From Episyrphus balteatus (lineage: Eukaryota; Arthropoda; Insecta; Diptera; Syrphidae), in NCBI RefSeq assembly GCF_945859705.1, contig NW_026605123.1, forward strand, positions 1 through 64,000: a stretch of DNA of 64,000 nt. Direction: 5' to 3'. Positions 46,961 to 58,570 of this stretch are shown here, in pieces. The stretch's first letter is position 1; every line of letters begins with the position of its first letter. A program made the translations under genes and the position numbers. The notes below the pieces were generated by a model, which worked only from the letters and a program-made list of their open reading frames with translations, searched no databases and was not told the origin of the DNA.

Positions 46961-49720
46961 TACAATTCAATTGGAGTTGAAAAATTCACGTTTAGAGAAA
47001 ATGACTTTTAAAAATGTTTAAATCGTCATATCTCGTTAACCGAGCGTCTAAACACCCCAAAACTTGCAAAATTCAAAATTCTCTAAAAACAAAACTACAA
47101 GTCCAAAACTTATAGAAAATACATTTTTGTGCTCTGTGAGTCGATATCCTTCGCATACAATTCAATTGGAGTTGAAAAAATCACGTTTAGAGAAAATGAC
47201 TTTTAAAATGTTTAAATCGTCATATCTCGTTAACCGAGCGTCTAAACACCCCAAAACTTGCAAAATTCAAAATTCTCTAAAAACAAAACTACAAGTCCAA
47301 AGCTTATAGAAAATACATTTTTGTGCTCTGTGAGTCGATATCCTTCGCATACAATTCAATTGGAGTTGAAAAATTCACGTTTGGAGGTAAAATGACTTTT
47401 AAAAATGTTAAAATCGTCATATCTCGTTAACCGAGCGTCTAAACACCCCAAAACTTGCAAAATTCAAAATTCTCTAAAAACAAAACTACAAGTCCAAAAC
47501 TTATAGAAAATACATTTTTGTGCTCTGTGAGTCGATAACCTTCGCATACAATTCAATTGGAGTTGAAAAATTCACGTTTGGAGAAAATCACTTTTAAAAA
47601 TGTTTAAATCGTCATATCTCGTTAACCGAGCGTCTAAACACCCCAAAACTTGCAAAATTCAAAATTCTCTAAAAACAAAACTACAAGTCCAAAACTTATA
47701 GAAAATACATTTTTGTGCTCTGTGAGTCGATATCCTTCGCATACAATTCAATTGGAGTTGAAAAATTCACGTTTAGAGAAAATGACTTTTAAAATGTTTA
47801 AATCGTCATATCTCGTTAACCGAGCGTCTAAACACCCCAAAACTTGCAAAATTCAAAATTCTCTAAAAACAAAACTACAAGTCCAAAACTTATAGAAAAT
47901 ACATTTTTGTGCTCTGTGAGTCGCTATCCTTCGCATACAATTCAATTTTAGTTGAAAAATTCACGTTTGGAGAAAATGACTTTTAAAAATGTTTAAATCG
48001 CCATATTTCGTTAACCGAGCGTCTAAACACCCCAAAACTTGCAAAATTCAAAATTCTCTAAAAACAAAACTACAAGTCCAAAACTTATAGAAAATACATT
48101 TTTGTGCTCTGTGAGTCGATAACCTTCGCATACAATTCAATTGGAGTTGAAAAATTCACGTTTGGAGAAAATCACTTTTAAAAATGTTTAAATCGTCATA
48201 TCTCGTTAACCGAGCGTCTAAACACCCCAAAACTTGCAAAATTCAAAATTCTCTAAAAACACAACTACCAGTCCAAAACTTATAGAAAATACATTTTTGT
48301 GCTCTGTGAGTCGATATCCTTCGCATACAATTAAATTGGAGTTGAAAAATTCACGTTTAGAGAAAATGACTTTTAAAAATGTTTAAATCGCCATATCTCG
48401 TTAACCGAGCGTCTAAACACCCCAAAACTTGCAAAATTCAAAATTCTCTAAAAACACAACTACCAGTCCAAAACTTATAGAAAATACATTTTTGTGCTCT
48501 GTGAGTCGATATCCTTCGCATACAATTAAATTGGAGTTGAAAAATTCACGTTTAGAGAAAATGACTTTTAAAAATGTTTAAATCGCCATATCTCGTTAAC
48601 CGAGCGTCTAAACACCCCAAAACTTGCAAAATTCAAAATTCTCTAAAAACAAAACTACAAGTCCAAAACTTATAGAAAATACATTTTTGTGCTCTGTGAG
48701 TCGATTACCTTCGCATACAATTCAATTGGAGTTGAAAAATTCACGTTTAGAGAAAATGACTTTTAAAAATGTTTAAATCGTCATATCTCGTTAACCGAGC
48801 GTCTAAACACCCCAAAACTTGCAAAATTCAAAATTCTCTAAAAACAAAACTACAAGTCCAAAACTTATAGAAAATACATTTTTGTGCTCTGTGAGTCGAT
48901 ATCCTTCGCATACAATTCAATTGGAGTTGAAAAAATCACGTTTAGAGAAAATGACTTTTAAAATGTTTAAATCGTCATATCTCGTTAACCGAGCGTCTAA
49001 ACACCCCAAAACTTGCAAAATTCAAAATTCTCTAAAAACAAAACTACAAGTCCAAAGCTTATAGAAAATACATTTTTGTGCTCTGTGAGTCGATATCCTT
49101 CGCATACAATTCAATTGGAGTTGAAAAATTCACGTTTGGAGGTAAAATGACTTTTAAAAATGTTAAAATCGTCATATCTCGTTAACCGAGCGTCTAAACA
49201 CCCCAAAACTTGCAAAATTCAAAATTCTCTAAAAACAAAACTACAAGTCCAAAACTTATAGAAAATACATTTTTGTGCTCTGTGAGTCGATAACCTTCGC
49301 ATACAATTCAATTGGAGTTGAAAAATTCACGTTTGGAGAAAATCACTTTTAAAAATGTTTAAATCGTCATATCTCGTTAACCGAGCGTCTAAACACCCCA
49401 AAACTTGCAAAATTCAAAATTCTCTAAAAACAAAACTACAAGTCCAAAACTTATAGAAAATACATTTTTGTGCTCTGTGAGTCGATATCCTTCGCATACA
49501 ATTCAATTGGAGTTGAAAAATTCACGTTTAGAGAAAATGACTTTTAAAATGTTTAAATCGTCATATCTCGTTAACCGAGCGTCTAAACACCCCAAAACTT
49601 GCAAAATTCAAAATTCTCTAAGAACAAAACTACAAGTCCAAAACTTATAGAAAATACATTTTTGTGCTCTGTGAGTCGATATCCTTCGCATACAATTCAA
49701 TTGGAGTTGAAAAATTCACG
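46960..49720 (+). repeat. 9-monomer higher-order repeat, 1,755 bp
   Basis: Markers recur exactly 1,755 bp (9 x 195) apart. The 194-bp monomer with GAAAAAATCACG is reached from frames starting at 47064 and 48819. A second 194-bp monomer follows 47650 and 49405. TTTGGAGGTAAAATGAC is at about 47384 and 49139, with a diverged third at about 49734. CACAACTACCAGTCC variants occur at about 46310, 46888, 48258 and 48450. Confidence 0.8.
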
Positions 49721-50069
49721 TTTGGAGGTAAAATTACTTTTAAAAATGTTAAAATCGTCATATCTCTTTAACCGAGCGTCTAAACACCCCAAAACTTGCA
49801 AAATTCAAAATTCTCTAAAAACAAAACTACAAGTCCAAAACTTATAGAGAATACATTTTTGTGCTCTGTGAGTCGATAACCTTCGCATACAATTCAATTG
49901 GAGTTGAAAAATTCACGTTTGGAGAAAATCACTTTTAAAAATGTTTAAATCGTCATATCTCGTTAACCGAGCGTCTAAACACCCCAAAACTTGCAAAATT
50001 CAAAATTCTCTAAAAACAAAACTACAAATCCAAAACTTATAGAAAATACATTTTTGTGCTCTGTGAGTC

Positions 50070-52260
50070 GATATCCTACGCATACAATTCAATTTTAGTT
50101 GAAAGATTCACGTTTGGAGAAAATCACTTTTAAAAATGTTTAAATCGTCATATCTCGTTAACCAAGCGTCTAAACACCCCAAAACTTGCAAAATTCAAAA
50201 TTCTCTAAAAACAAAACTACAAGTCCAAAACTTATAGAAAATACATTTTTGTGCTCTGTGAGTCGATATCCTACGCATACAATTCAATTTTAGTTGAAAG
50301 ATTCACGTTTGGAGAAAATCACTTTTAAAAATGTTTAAATCGTCATATTTCGTTAACCGAGCGTCTAAACACCCCAAAACTTGCAAAATTCAAAATTCTC
50401 TAAAAACAAAACTACAAGTCCAAAACTTATAGAAAATACATTTTTGTGCTCTGTGAGTCGATATCCTTCGCATACAATTCAATTGGAGTTGAAAAATTCA
50501 CGTTTAGAGAAAATGACTTTTAAAAATGTTTAAATCGTCATATCTCGTTAACCGAGCGTCTAAACACCCCAAAACTTGCAAAATTCAAAATTCTCTAAAA
50601 ACAAAACTACAAGTCCAAAACTTATAGAAAATACATTTTTGTGCTCTGTGAGTCGATATTCTTCGCATACAATTCAATTGGAGTTGAAAAATTCACGTTT
50701 GGAGAAAATCACTTTTAAAAATGTTTAAATCGTCATATCTCGTTAACCGAGCGTCTAAACACCCCAAAACTTGCAAAATTCAAAATTCTCTAAAAACAAA
50801 ACTACAAGTCCAAAACTTATAGAAAATACATTTTTGTGCTCTGTGAGTCGATATCCTTCGCATACAATTCAATTGGAGTTGAAAAATTCACGTTTGGAGA
50901 AAATTACTTTTAAAAATGTTTAAATCGTCATATCTCGTTAACCGAGCGTCTAAACACCCCAAAACTTGCAAAATTCAAAATTCTCTAAAAACAAAACTAC
51001 AAGTCCAAAACTTATAGAAAATACATTTTTGTGCTCTGTGAGTCGATATTCTTCGCATACAATTCAATTGGAGTTGAAAAATTCACGTTTGGAGAAAATC
51101 ACTTTTAAAAATGTTTAAATCGTCATATCTCGTTAACCGAGCGTCTAAACACCCCAAAACTTGCAAAATTCAAAATTCTCTAAAAACAAAACTACAAGTC
51201 CAAAACTTATAGAAAATACATTTTTGTGCTCTGTGAGTCGATATCCTTCGCATACAATTCAATTGGAGTTGAAAAATTCACGTTTAGAGAAAATGACTTT
51301 TAAAAATGTTTAAATCGTCATATCTCGTTAACCGAGCGTCTAAACACCCCAAAACTTGCAAAATTCAAAATTCTCTAAAAACAAAACTACAAGTCCAAAA
51401 CTTATAGAAAATACATTTTTGTGCTCTGTGAGTCGATATCCTACGCATACAATTCAATTTTAGTTGAAAGATTCACGTTTGGAGAAAATCACTTTTAAAA
51501 ATGTTTAAATCGTCATATTTCGTTAACCGAGCGTCTAAACACCCCAAAACTTGCAAAATTCAAAATTCTCTAAAAACAAAACTACAAGTCCAAAACTTAT
51601 AGAAAATACATTTTTGTGCTCTGTGAGTCGATATCCTTCGCATACAATTCAATTGGAGTTGAAAAATTCACGTTTAGAGAAAATGACTTTTAAAAATGTT
51701 TAAATCGTCATATCTCGTTAACCGAGCGTCTAAACACCCCAAAACTTGCAAAATTCAAAATTCTCTAAAAACAAAACTACAAGTCCAAAACTTATAGAAA
51801 ATACATTTTTGTGCTCTGTGAGTCGATATTCTTCGCATACAATTCAATTGGAGTTGAAAAATTCACGTTTGGAGAAAATCACTTTTAAAAATGTTTAAAT
51901 CGTCATATCTCGTTAACCGAGCGTCTAAACACCCCAAAACTTGCAAAATTCAAAATTCTCTAAAAACAAAACTACAAGTCCAAAACTTATAGAAAATACA
52001 TTTTTGTGCTCTGTGAGTCGATATCCTTCGCATACAATTCAATTGGAGTTGAAAAATTCACGTTTGGAGAAAATTACTTTTAAAAATGTTTAAATCGTCA
52101 TATCTCGTTAACCGAGCGTCTAAACACCCCAAAACTTGCAAAATTCAAAATTCTCTAAAAACAAAACTACAAGTCCAAAACTTATAGAAAATACATTTTT
52201 GTGCTCTGTGAGTCGATATCCTTCGCATACAATTCAATTGGAGTTGAAAAATTCACGTTT
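50070..52260 (+). repeat. 6-monomer higher-order repeat, 1,170 bp
   Basis: The variant CCTACGCATAC plus CAATTTTAGTTGAAAG occurs at about 50071, 50266 and 51436; the last two are 1,170 bp (6 x 195) apart. It is followed in both by TCATATTTCG, then GATATTCTTCG and AAATTACTTTT monomers in the same order. The same CCTACGC variant also appears at the left end of the window (about 183 and 2311) and near 40382. Confidence 0.75.
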
Positions 52261-52549
52261 AGAGAAAATGACTTTTAAAATGTTTAAATCGTCATATCTC
52301 GTTAACCGAGCGTCTAAACACCCCAAAACTTGCAAAATTCAAAATTCTCTAAAAACAAAACTACAAGTCCAAAACTTATAGAAAATACATTTTTGTGCTC
52401 TGTGAGTCGATATCCTTCGCATACAATTCAATTGGAGTTGAAAAATTCACGTTTGGAGAAAATGACTTTTAAAAATGTTTAAATCGTCATATCTCGTTAA
52501 CCGAGCGTCTAAACACCCCAAAACTTGCAAAATTCAAAATTCTCTAAAA

Positions 52550-55450
52550 ACAAAACTACAAGTCCAAAACTTATAGAAAATACATTTTTGTGCTCTGTGA
52601 GTCGATATGCTTCGCATACAATTCAATTGGAGTTGAAAAATTCACGTTTGGAGAAAATGACTTTTAAAAATGTTTAAATCGTCATATTTCGTTAACCGAG
52701 CGTCTAAACACCCCAAAACTTGCAAAATTCAAAATTCTCTAAAAACAAAACTACAAGTCCAAAACTTATAGAAAATACATTTTTGTGCTCTGTGAGTCGA
52801 TATCCTTCGCATACAATTCAATTGGAGTTGAAAAATTCACGTTTGGAGAAAATGACTTTTAAAAATGTTTAAATCGTCATATCTCGTTAACCGAGCGTCT
52901 AAACACCCCAAAACTTGCAAAATTCAAAATTCTCTGAAAACAAAACTACAAGTCCAAAACTTATAGAAAATACATTTTTGTGCTCTGTGAGTCGATATGC
53001 TTCGCATACAATTCAATTGGAGTTGAAAAATTCACGTTTGGAGAAAATGACTTTTAAAAATGTTTAAATCGTCATATCTCGTTAACCGAGCGTCTAAACA
53101 CCCCAAAACTTGCAAAATTCAAAATTCTCTAAAAACAAAACTACAAGTCCAAAACTTATAGAAAATACATTTTTGTGCTCTGTGAGTCGATATCCTTCGC
53201 ATACAATTCAATTGGAGTTGAAAAATTCACGTTTGGAGAAAATCACTTTTAAAAATGTTTAAATCGTCATATCTCGTTAACCGAGCATCTAAACACCCCA
53301 AAACTTGCAAAATTAAAAATTCTCTAAAAACAAAACTACAAGTCCAAAACTTATAGAAAATACATTTTTGTGCTCTGTGAGTCGATATCCTTCGCATACA
53401 ATTCAATTGGAGTTGAAAAATTCACGTTTGGAGAAAATCACTTTTAAAAATGTTTAAATCGTCATATCTCGTTAACCGAGCGTCTAAACACCCCAAAACT
53501 TGCAAAATTCAAAATTCTCTAAAAACAAAACTACAAGTCCAAAACTTATAGAAAATACATTTTTGTGCTCTGTGAGTCGATATGCTTCGCATACAATTCA
53601 ATTGGAGTTGAAAAATTCACGTTTGGAGAAAATGACTTTTAAAAATGTTTAAATCGTCATATTTCGTTAACCGAGCGTCTAAACACCCCAAAACTTGCAA
53701 AATTCAAAATTCTCTAAAAACAAAACTACAAGTCCAAAACTTATAGAAAATACATTTTTGTGCTCTGTGAGTCGATATCCTTCGCATACAATTCAATTGG
53801 AGTTGAAAAATTCACGTTTGGAGAAAATGACTTTTAAAAATGTTTAAATCGTCATATCTCGTTAACCGAGCGTCTAAACACCCCAAAACTTGCAAAATTC
53901 AAAATTCTCTGAAAACAAAACTACAAGTCCAAAACTTATAGAAAATACATTTTTGTGCTCTGTGAGTCGATATGCTTCGCATACAATTCAATTGGAGTTG
54001 AAAAATTCACGTTTGGAGAAAATGACTTTTAAAAATGTTTAAATCGTCATATCTCGTTAACCGAGCGTCTAAACACCCCAAAACTTGCAAAATTCAAAAT
54101 TCTCTAAAAACAAAACTACAAGTCCAAAACTTATAAAAATACATTTTTGTGCTCTGTGAGTCGATATCCTTCGCATACAATTCAATTGGAGTTGAAAAAT
54201 TCACGTTTGGAGAAAATCACTTTTAAAAATGTTTAAATCGTCATATCTCGTTAACCGAGCGTCTAAACACCCCAAAACTTGCAAAATTCAAAATTCTCTA
54301 AAAACAAAACTACAAGTCCAAAACTTATAGAAAATACATTTTTGTGCTCTGTGAGTCGATATCCTTCGCATACAATTCAATTGGAGTTGAAAAATTCACG
54401 TTTAAAGAAAATGACTTTTAAAATATTTAAATCGTCATATCTCGTTAACCGAGCGTCTAAACACCCCAAAACTTGCAAAATTCAAAATTCTCTAAAAACA
54501 AAACTACAAGTCCAAAACTTATAGAAAATACATTTTTGTGCTCTGTGAGTCGATATCCTTCGCATACAATTCAATTGGAGTTGAAAAATTCACGTTTGGA
54601 GAAAATGACTTTTAAAAATGTTTAAATCGTCATATCTCGTTAACCGAGCGTCTAAACACCCCAAAACTTGCAAAATTCAAAATTCTCTAAAAACAAAACT
54701 ACAAGTCCAAAACTTATAGAAAATACATTTTTGTGCTCTGTGAGTCGATATGCTTCGCATACAATTCAATTGGAGTTGAAAAATTCACGTTTGGAGAAAA
54801 TGACTTTTAAAAATGTTTAAATCGTCATATTTCGTTAACCGAGCGTCTAAACACCCCAAAACTTGCAAAATTCAAAATTCTCTAAAAACAAAACTACAAG
54901 TCCAAAACTTATAGAAAATACATTTTTGTGCTCTGTGAGTCGATATCCTTCGCATACAATTCAATTGGAGTTGAAAAATTCACGTTTGGAGAAAATGACT
55001 TTTAAAAATGTTTAAATCGTCATATCTCGTTAACCGAGCGTCTAAACACCCCAAAACTTGCAAAATTCAAAATTCTCTGAAAACAAAACTACAAGTACAA
55101 AACTTATAGAAAATACATTTTTGTGCTCTGTGAGTCGATATGCTTCGCATACAATTCAATTGGAGTTGAAAAATTCACGTTTGGAGAAAATGACTTTTAA
55201 AAATGTTTAAATCGTCATATCTCGTTAACCGAGCGTCTAAACACCCCAAAACTTGCAAAATTCAAAATTCTCTAAAAACAAAACTACAAGTCCAAAACTT
55301 ATAAAAATACATTTTTGTGCTCTGTGAGTCGATATCCTTCGCATACAATTCAATTGGAGTTGAAAAATTCACGTTTGGAGAAAATCACTTTTAAAAATGT
55401 TTAAATCGTCATATCTCGTTAACCGAGCATCTAAACACCCCAAAACTTGC
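52550..55450 (+). repeat. 5/6-monomer higher-order repeats, about 975 and 1,170 bp
   Basis: TTCTCTGAAAACAAAAC recurs near 52935, 53909 and 55077. TATAAAAATACATT (2-bp deletion) recurs near 54133 and 55302. GAGCATCTAAAC with AATTAAAAATTC recurs near 53284 and 55427. GATATGCTTCGC alternates with GATATCCTTCGC in a fixed order. The unit has 5 monomers in the first interval and 6 in the second. Confidence 0.7.
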
Positions 55451-56730
55451 AAAATTAAAAATTCTCTAAAAACAAAACTACAAGTCCAAAACTTATAGAA
55501 AATACATTTTTGTGCTCTGTGAGTCGATATCCTTCGCATACAATTCAATTGGAGTTGAAAAATTCACGTTTGGAGAAAATGACTTTTAAAAATGTTTAAA
55601 TCGTCATATCTCGTTAACCGAGCGTCTAAACACCCCAAAACTTGCAAAATTCAAAATTCTCTAAAAACAAAACTACAAGTCCAAAACTTATAGAAAATAA
55701 ATTTTTGTGCTCTGTGAGTCGATATCCTTCGCATACAATTCAATTGGAGTTGAAAAATTCACGTTTGGAGAAAATCACTTTTAAAAATGTTTAAATCGTC
55801 ATATCTCGTTAACCGAGCGTCTAAACACCCCAAAACTTGCAAAATTCAAAATTCTCTAAAAACAAAACTACAAGTCCAAAACTTATAGAAAATACATTTT
55901 TGTGCTCTGTGAGTCGATATCCTTCGCATACAATTCAATTGGAGTTGAAAAATTCACGTTTAGAGAAAATGACTTTTAAAAATGTTTAAATCGTCATATC
56001 TCGTTAACCGAGCGTCTAAACACCCCAAAACTTGCAAAATTCAAAATTCTCTAAAAACAAAACTACAAGTCCAAAACTTATAGAAAATTTTGTGCTCTGT
56101 GAGTCGATATCCTTCGCATACAATTCAATTGGAGTTGAAAAATTCACGTTTATAGAAAATCACTTTTAAAAATGTTTAAATCGTCATATCTCGTTAACCG
56201 AGCTTCTAAACACCCCAAAACTTGCAAAATTCAAAATTCTCTAAACACAAAGCTGCAAGTCCAAAACTTATAGAAAATACATTTTTGTGCTCTGTGAGTC
56301 GATATCCTTCGCATACAATTCAATTGGAGTTGAAAAATTCATGTTTGGAGAAAATCACTTTTAAAAATGTTTAAATCGTCATATCTCGTTAACCGAGCGT
56401 CTAAACACCAGAAAACTTGCAAAATTCAAAATTCTCTAAACACAAAGCTACAAGTCCAAAACTTATAGAAAATACATTTTTGTGCTCTGTGAGTCGATAT
56501 CCTTCGCATACAATTCAATTGGAGTTGAAAAATTCACGTTTGGAGAAAATCACTTTTAAAAATGTTTAAATCGTCATATCTCGTTAACCGAGCGTCTAAA
56601 CACCCCAAAACTTGCAAAATTCAAATTCTCTAAACACAAAGCTACAAGTCCAAAACTTATAGAAAATACATTTTTGTGCTCTGTGAGTCGATATCCTTCG
56701 CATACACCCAGAGAAAAAGTCGGTGTAAAA

Positions 56731-56752
56731 TTGCCTTAGACGCCTAAGGCAA
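56731..56752. repeat. Inverted repeat TTGCCTTAG / CTAAGGCAA
   Basis: TTGCCTTAG (56731-56739) pairs perfectly with CTAAGGCAA (56744-56752) across a 4-nt loop. It is the first of many such palindromic units in the left arm. Confidence 0.9.
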
Positions 56753-56773
56753 AATTTTTTCTATGAATGTTAG

Positions 56774-56821
56774 TTTTCGAGCATAACTTGCCTTAGTTCT
56801 AAGGCAATTTATGCTCGAAAA
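56774..56821. repeat. 48-bp near-perfect hairpin
   Basis: Two 23-bp arms (56774-56796 and 56799-56821) match with one mismatch around a 2-nt loop. The arms begin TTTTCGAGCATAA and end in its complement. TTTTTCGAGCATAACTTGCC recurs at about 56896, showing the unit is reused. Confidence 0.9.
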
Positions 56822-56999
56822 TCCTAAGCTAAATTTACCTAGAATAGGCTAATTTGCCTTAGATAGATAAGGTGAATTTTTTTCTATGGATGTTATTTTT
56901 CGAGCATAACTTGCCTTAGGACTAAGGCAATTTTTGTTAGTTTTTTAACCTAGAACTAAGGTAATTTTACCTTAGGCCTAACAAAATTTTACCTAGGGC

Positions 57000-57610
57000 C
57001 TCAAATGTTAGTTTTCTAACACAATTTAGCTTAGGACTAAGGCAATTTATGTTAGACTTTTACCTAGGACTAAGGTAATTTTACCTTAGGCCTAAGCTAA
57101 TTTTTTTTTTGGGGAAAATTTTTTTCAAATGTTATTTTCCTAACACAATTTTGCCTAGGACTAAGGCAATTTATGTTAGACTTTTACCTAGGACTAAGGT
57201 AATTTTACCTTAGGCCTAAGCTAATTTTTTTTTTGGGGAAAATTTTTTTCAAATGTTATTTTCCTAACACAATTTTGCCTAGGACTAAGGCAATTTATGT
57301 TAGACTTTTACCTAGGACTAAGGTAATTTTACCTTAGGCCTAAGCTAATTTTTTTTTTGGGGAAAATTTTTTTCAAATGTTATTTTCCTAACACAATTTT
57401 GCCTAGGACTAAGGCAATTTATGTTAGACTTTTACCTATGACTAAGATAATATTACCTTAGGCCTAAGCTAATTTTTTTTTGGGGAATATTTTTTGCAAA
57501 TGTTATTTTTCTAACACAATTTTGCCTAGGACTAAGGCAATTTATGTTACACTTTTACCTAGAACTAAGGTAATATTACCTTAGGCCTAAGCTAGTTTTT
57601 TTTTTGGGAA
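57000..57610 (+). repeat. 124-bp tandem repeat in left palindromic arm
   Basis: The marker ACCTAGGAC (or variants) recurs at 57062, 57186, 57310, 57434 and 57557, a 123-124 bp period. Each unit has ACCTTAGGCCTAAGC, a T-run with GGGGAAAA, CAAATGTTATTTTCCTAACA and GCCTAGGACTAAGGCAA. The first three units are nearly identical. Confidence 0.9.
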
Positions 57611-58450
57611 AATTGCTTTTTGCGCCAAAAAGAATGAAATGTTTTCCTTTTATCTTCAATTAAAAAAAAAAGAAAACACTTCAATGACTAAAACGATTAT
57701 TGAAAAACAATAATAAATTTGTGTTTTTTTTTTTTTTTTCCTTTGTATAGGCATGTATACCATAAAAAAAAACGAAAACACACATATTTTGTTCGTTTTT
57801 TAATAATTATCAAAAAATGTTTTTTTTTCACTTTCAACGAAATTTCGTTATTGTTGTTGATCGGCCATCATGGTTTGATTGAAAGAATTTTTTACCTAGG
57901 GCCTAAGCAAATTTTACCTAGGCCTAACGTAATTTTCCCGGCAAAAATTTCAAAATTTCTTGGTTACCTTAGGCCTAAGCTAATTTTACCTAGAACTAAG
58001 GTAATATTACCTTAGGCCTAAGCTAATTTTTTTTTTGGGAAAATTGCTTTTTGCGCCAAAAAGAATGAAATGTTTTCCTTTTTTCTTCAATTAAAAAAAA
58101 AAAAGAAAACACTTCAATGACTAAAACGATTATTGAAAAACAATAATAAATTTGTGTTTTTTTTTTTCCTTTGTATAGGCATGTATACCATAAAAAAAAA
58201 ACGAAAACACATATTTTTTTCGTTTTTTAATAATTATCAAAAAATGTTTTTTTTTTTCACTTTCAACGAAATTTCGTTATTGTTGTTGATCGGCCATCAT
58301 GGTTTGATTGAAAGAATTTTTAACCTAGGGCCTAAGCAAATTTTACCTAGGCCTAACGTAATTTTCCCGGCAAAAATTTCAAAATTTCTTGGTTACCTTA
58401 GGCCTAAGCTAATTTTACCTAGAACTAAGGCAATTTTCCCTCCAAAAGTG
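57595..58450 (+). repeat. Tandem duplication of about 430 bp
   Basis: The segment with GGGAAAATTGCTTTTTGCGCC, GAAAACACTTCAATGAC, TTTGTATAGGCATGTATACC and GATCGGCCATCATGG occurs twice, starting near 57603 and 58035. The copies differ mainly in homopolymer length and in the final bases. Open frames of about 100 codons span T-runs in both copies but show no conserved domain and shift with the homopolymers, so they are not called as genes. Confidence 0.85.
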
Positions 58451-58570
58451 CGAAAATAAATAAATGTCTGTAATTAATTAAATTATTTAGAAATACAAAT
58501 TTTTCTTTAAATAAATAATTTGTTTGATATGAATAAATCAAATAAATATATAGTTACACATTTGTATTTT
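58451..58570. other. AT-rich spacer
   Basis: About 120 bp of AAATAAATAA-type sequence lie between the palindromic arm and the 185-bp satellite. Nothing else is seen in it. Confidence 0.6.

Larger units (their letters stand above)
32469..56706 (+). repeat. 195-bp satellite array, segment 3
   Basis: About 124 monomers lie in one orientation. Several higher-order blocks are listed separately. Odd monomers include three with GTTTTAATCG at 39261, 39463 and 39665, two of which are 202 bp through an extra CAAAATT. Two monomers (near 39870 and 42796) lack a 4-bp unit in GTCATCTCG. A truncated monomer ends at about 43096, where GTGCTC joins ACTTTTAAAAATG. Two monomers have an extra GATA (near 43629 and 45388). 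The last three monomers are more divergent (CTAAACACAAAGCT). The array stops at 56706 inside GCATACA. No gene is present. Confidence 0.97.

Noticed and set aside
1219..56000. Dozens of recurring 60-82 codon open frames starting MFKSSYLVNRAS or MQNSKFSKN in the satellite.
   Set aside because: They are the same satellite stretch read again and again. The monomer is 195 bp (65 codons), so frames repeat, and 1-bp indels merely join pieces. There is no start context, domain or codon pattern of a real protein.
1..56706. CRISPR-like array of regularly spaced repeats.
   Set aside because: The whole monomer is repeated with no unique spacers, the period is 195 bp, and the sequence is from a eukaryote. 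It is a satellite.
57719..58459. Two similar open frames of about 100 codons as a small gene pair.
   Set aside because: They are the two copies of a 430-bp duplication, begin in poly-T tracts, differ by homopolymer frame changes and run into AGGCCT palindrome repeats.
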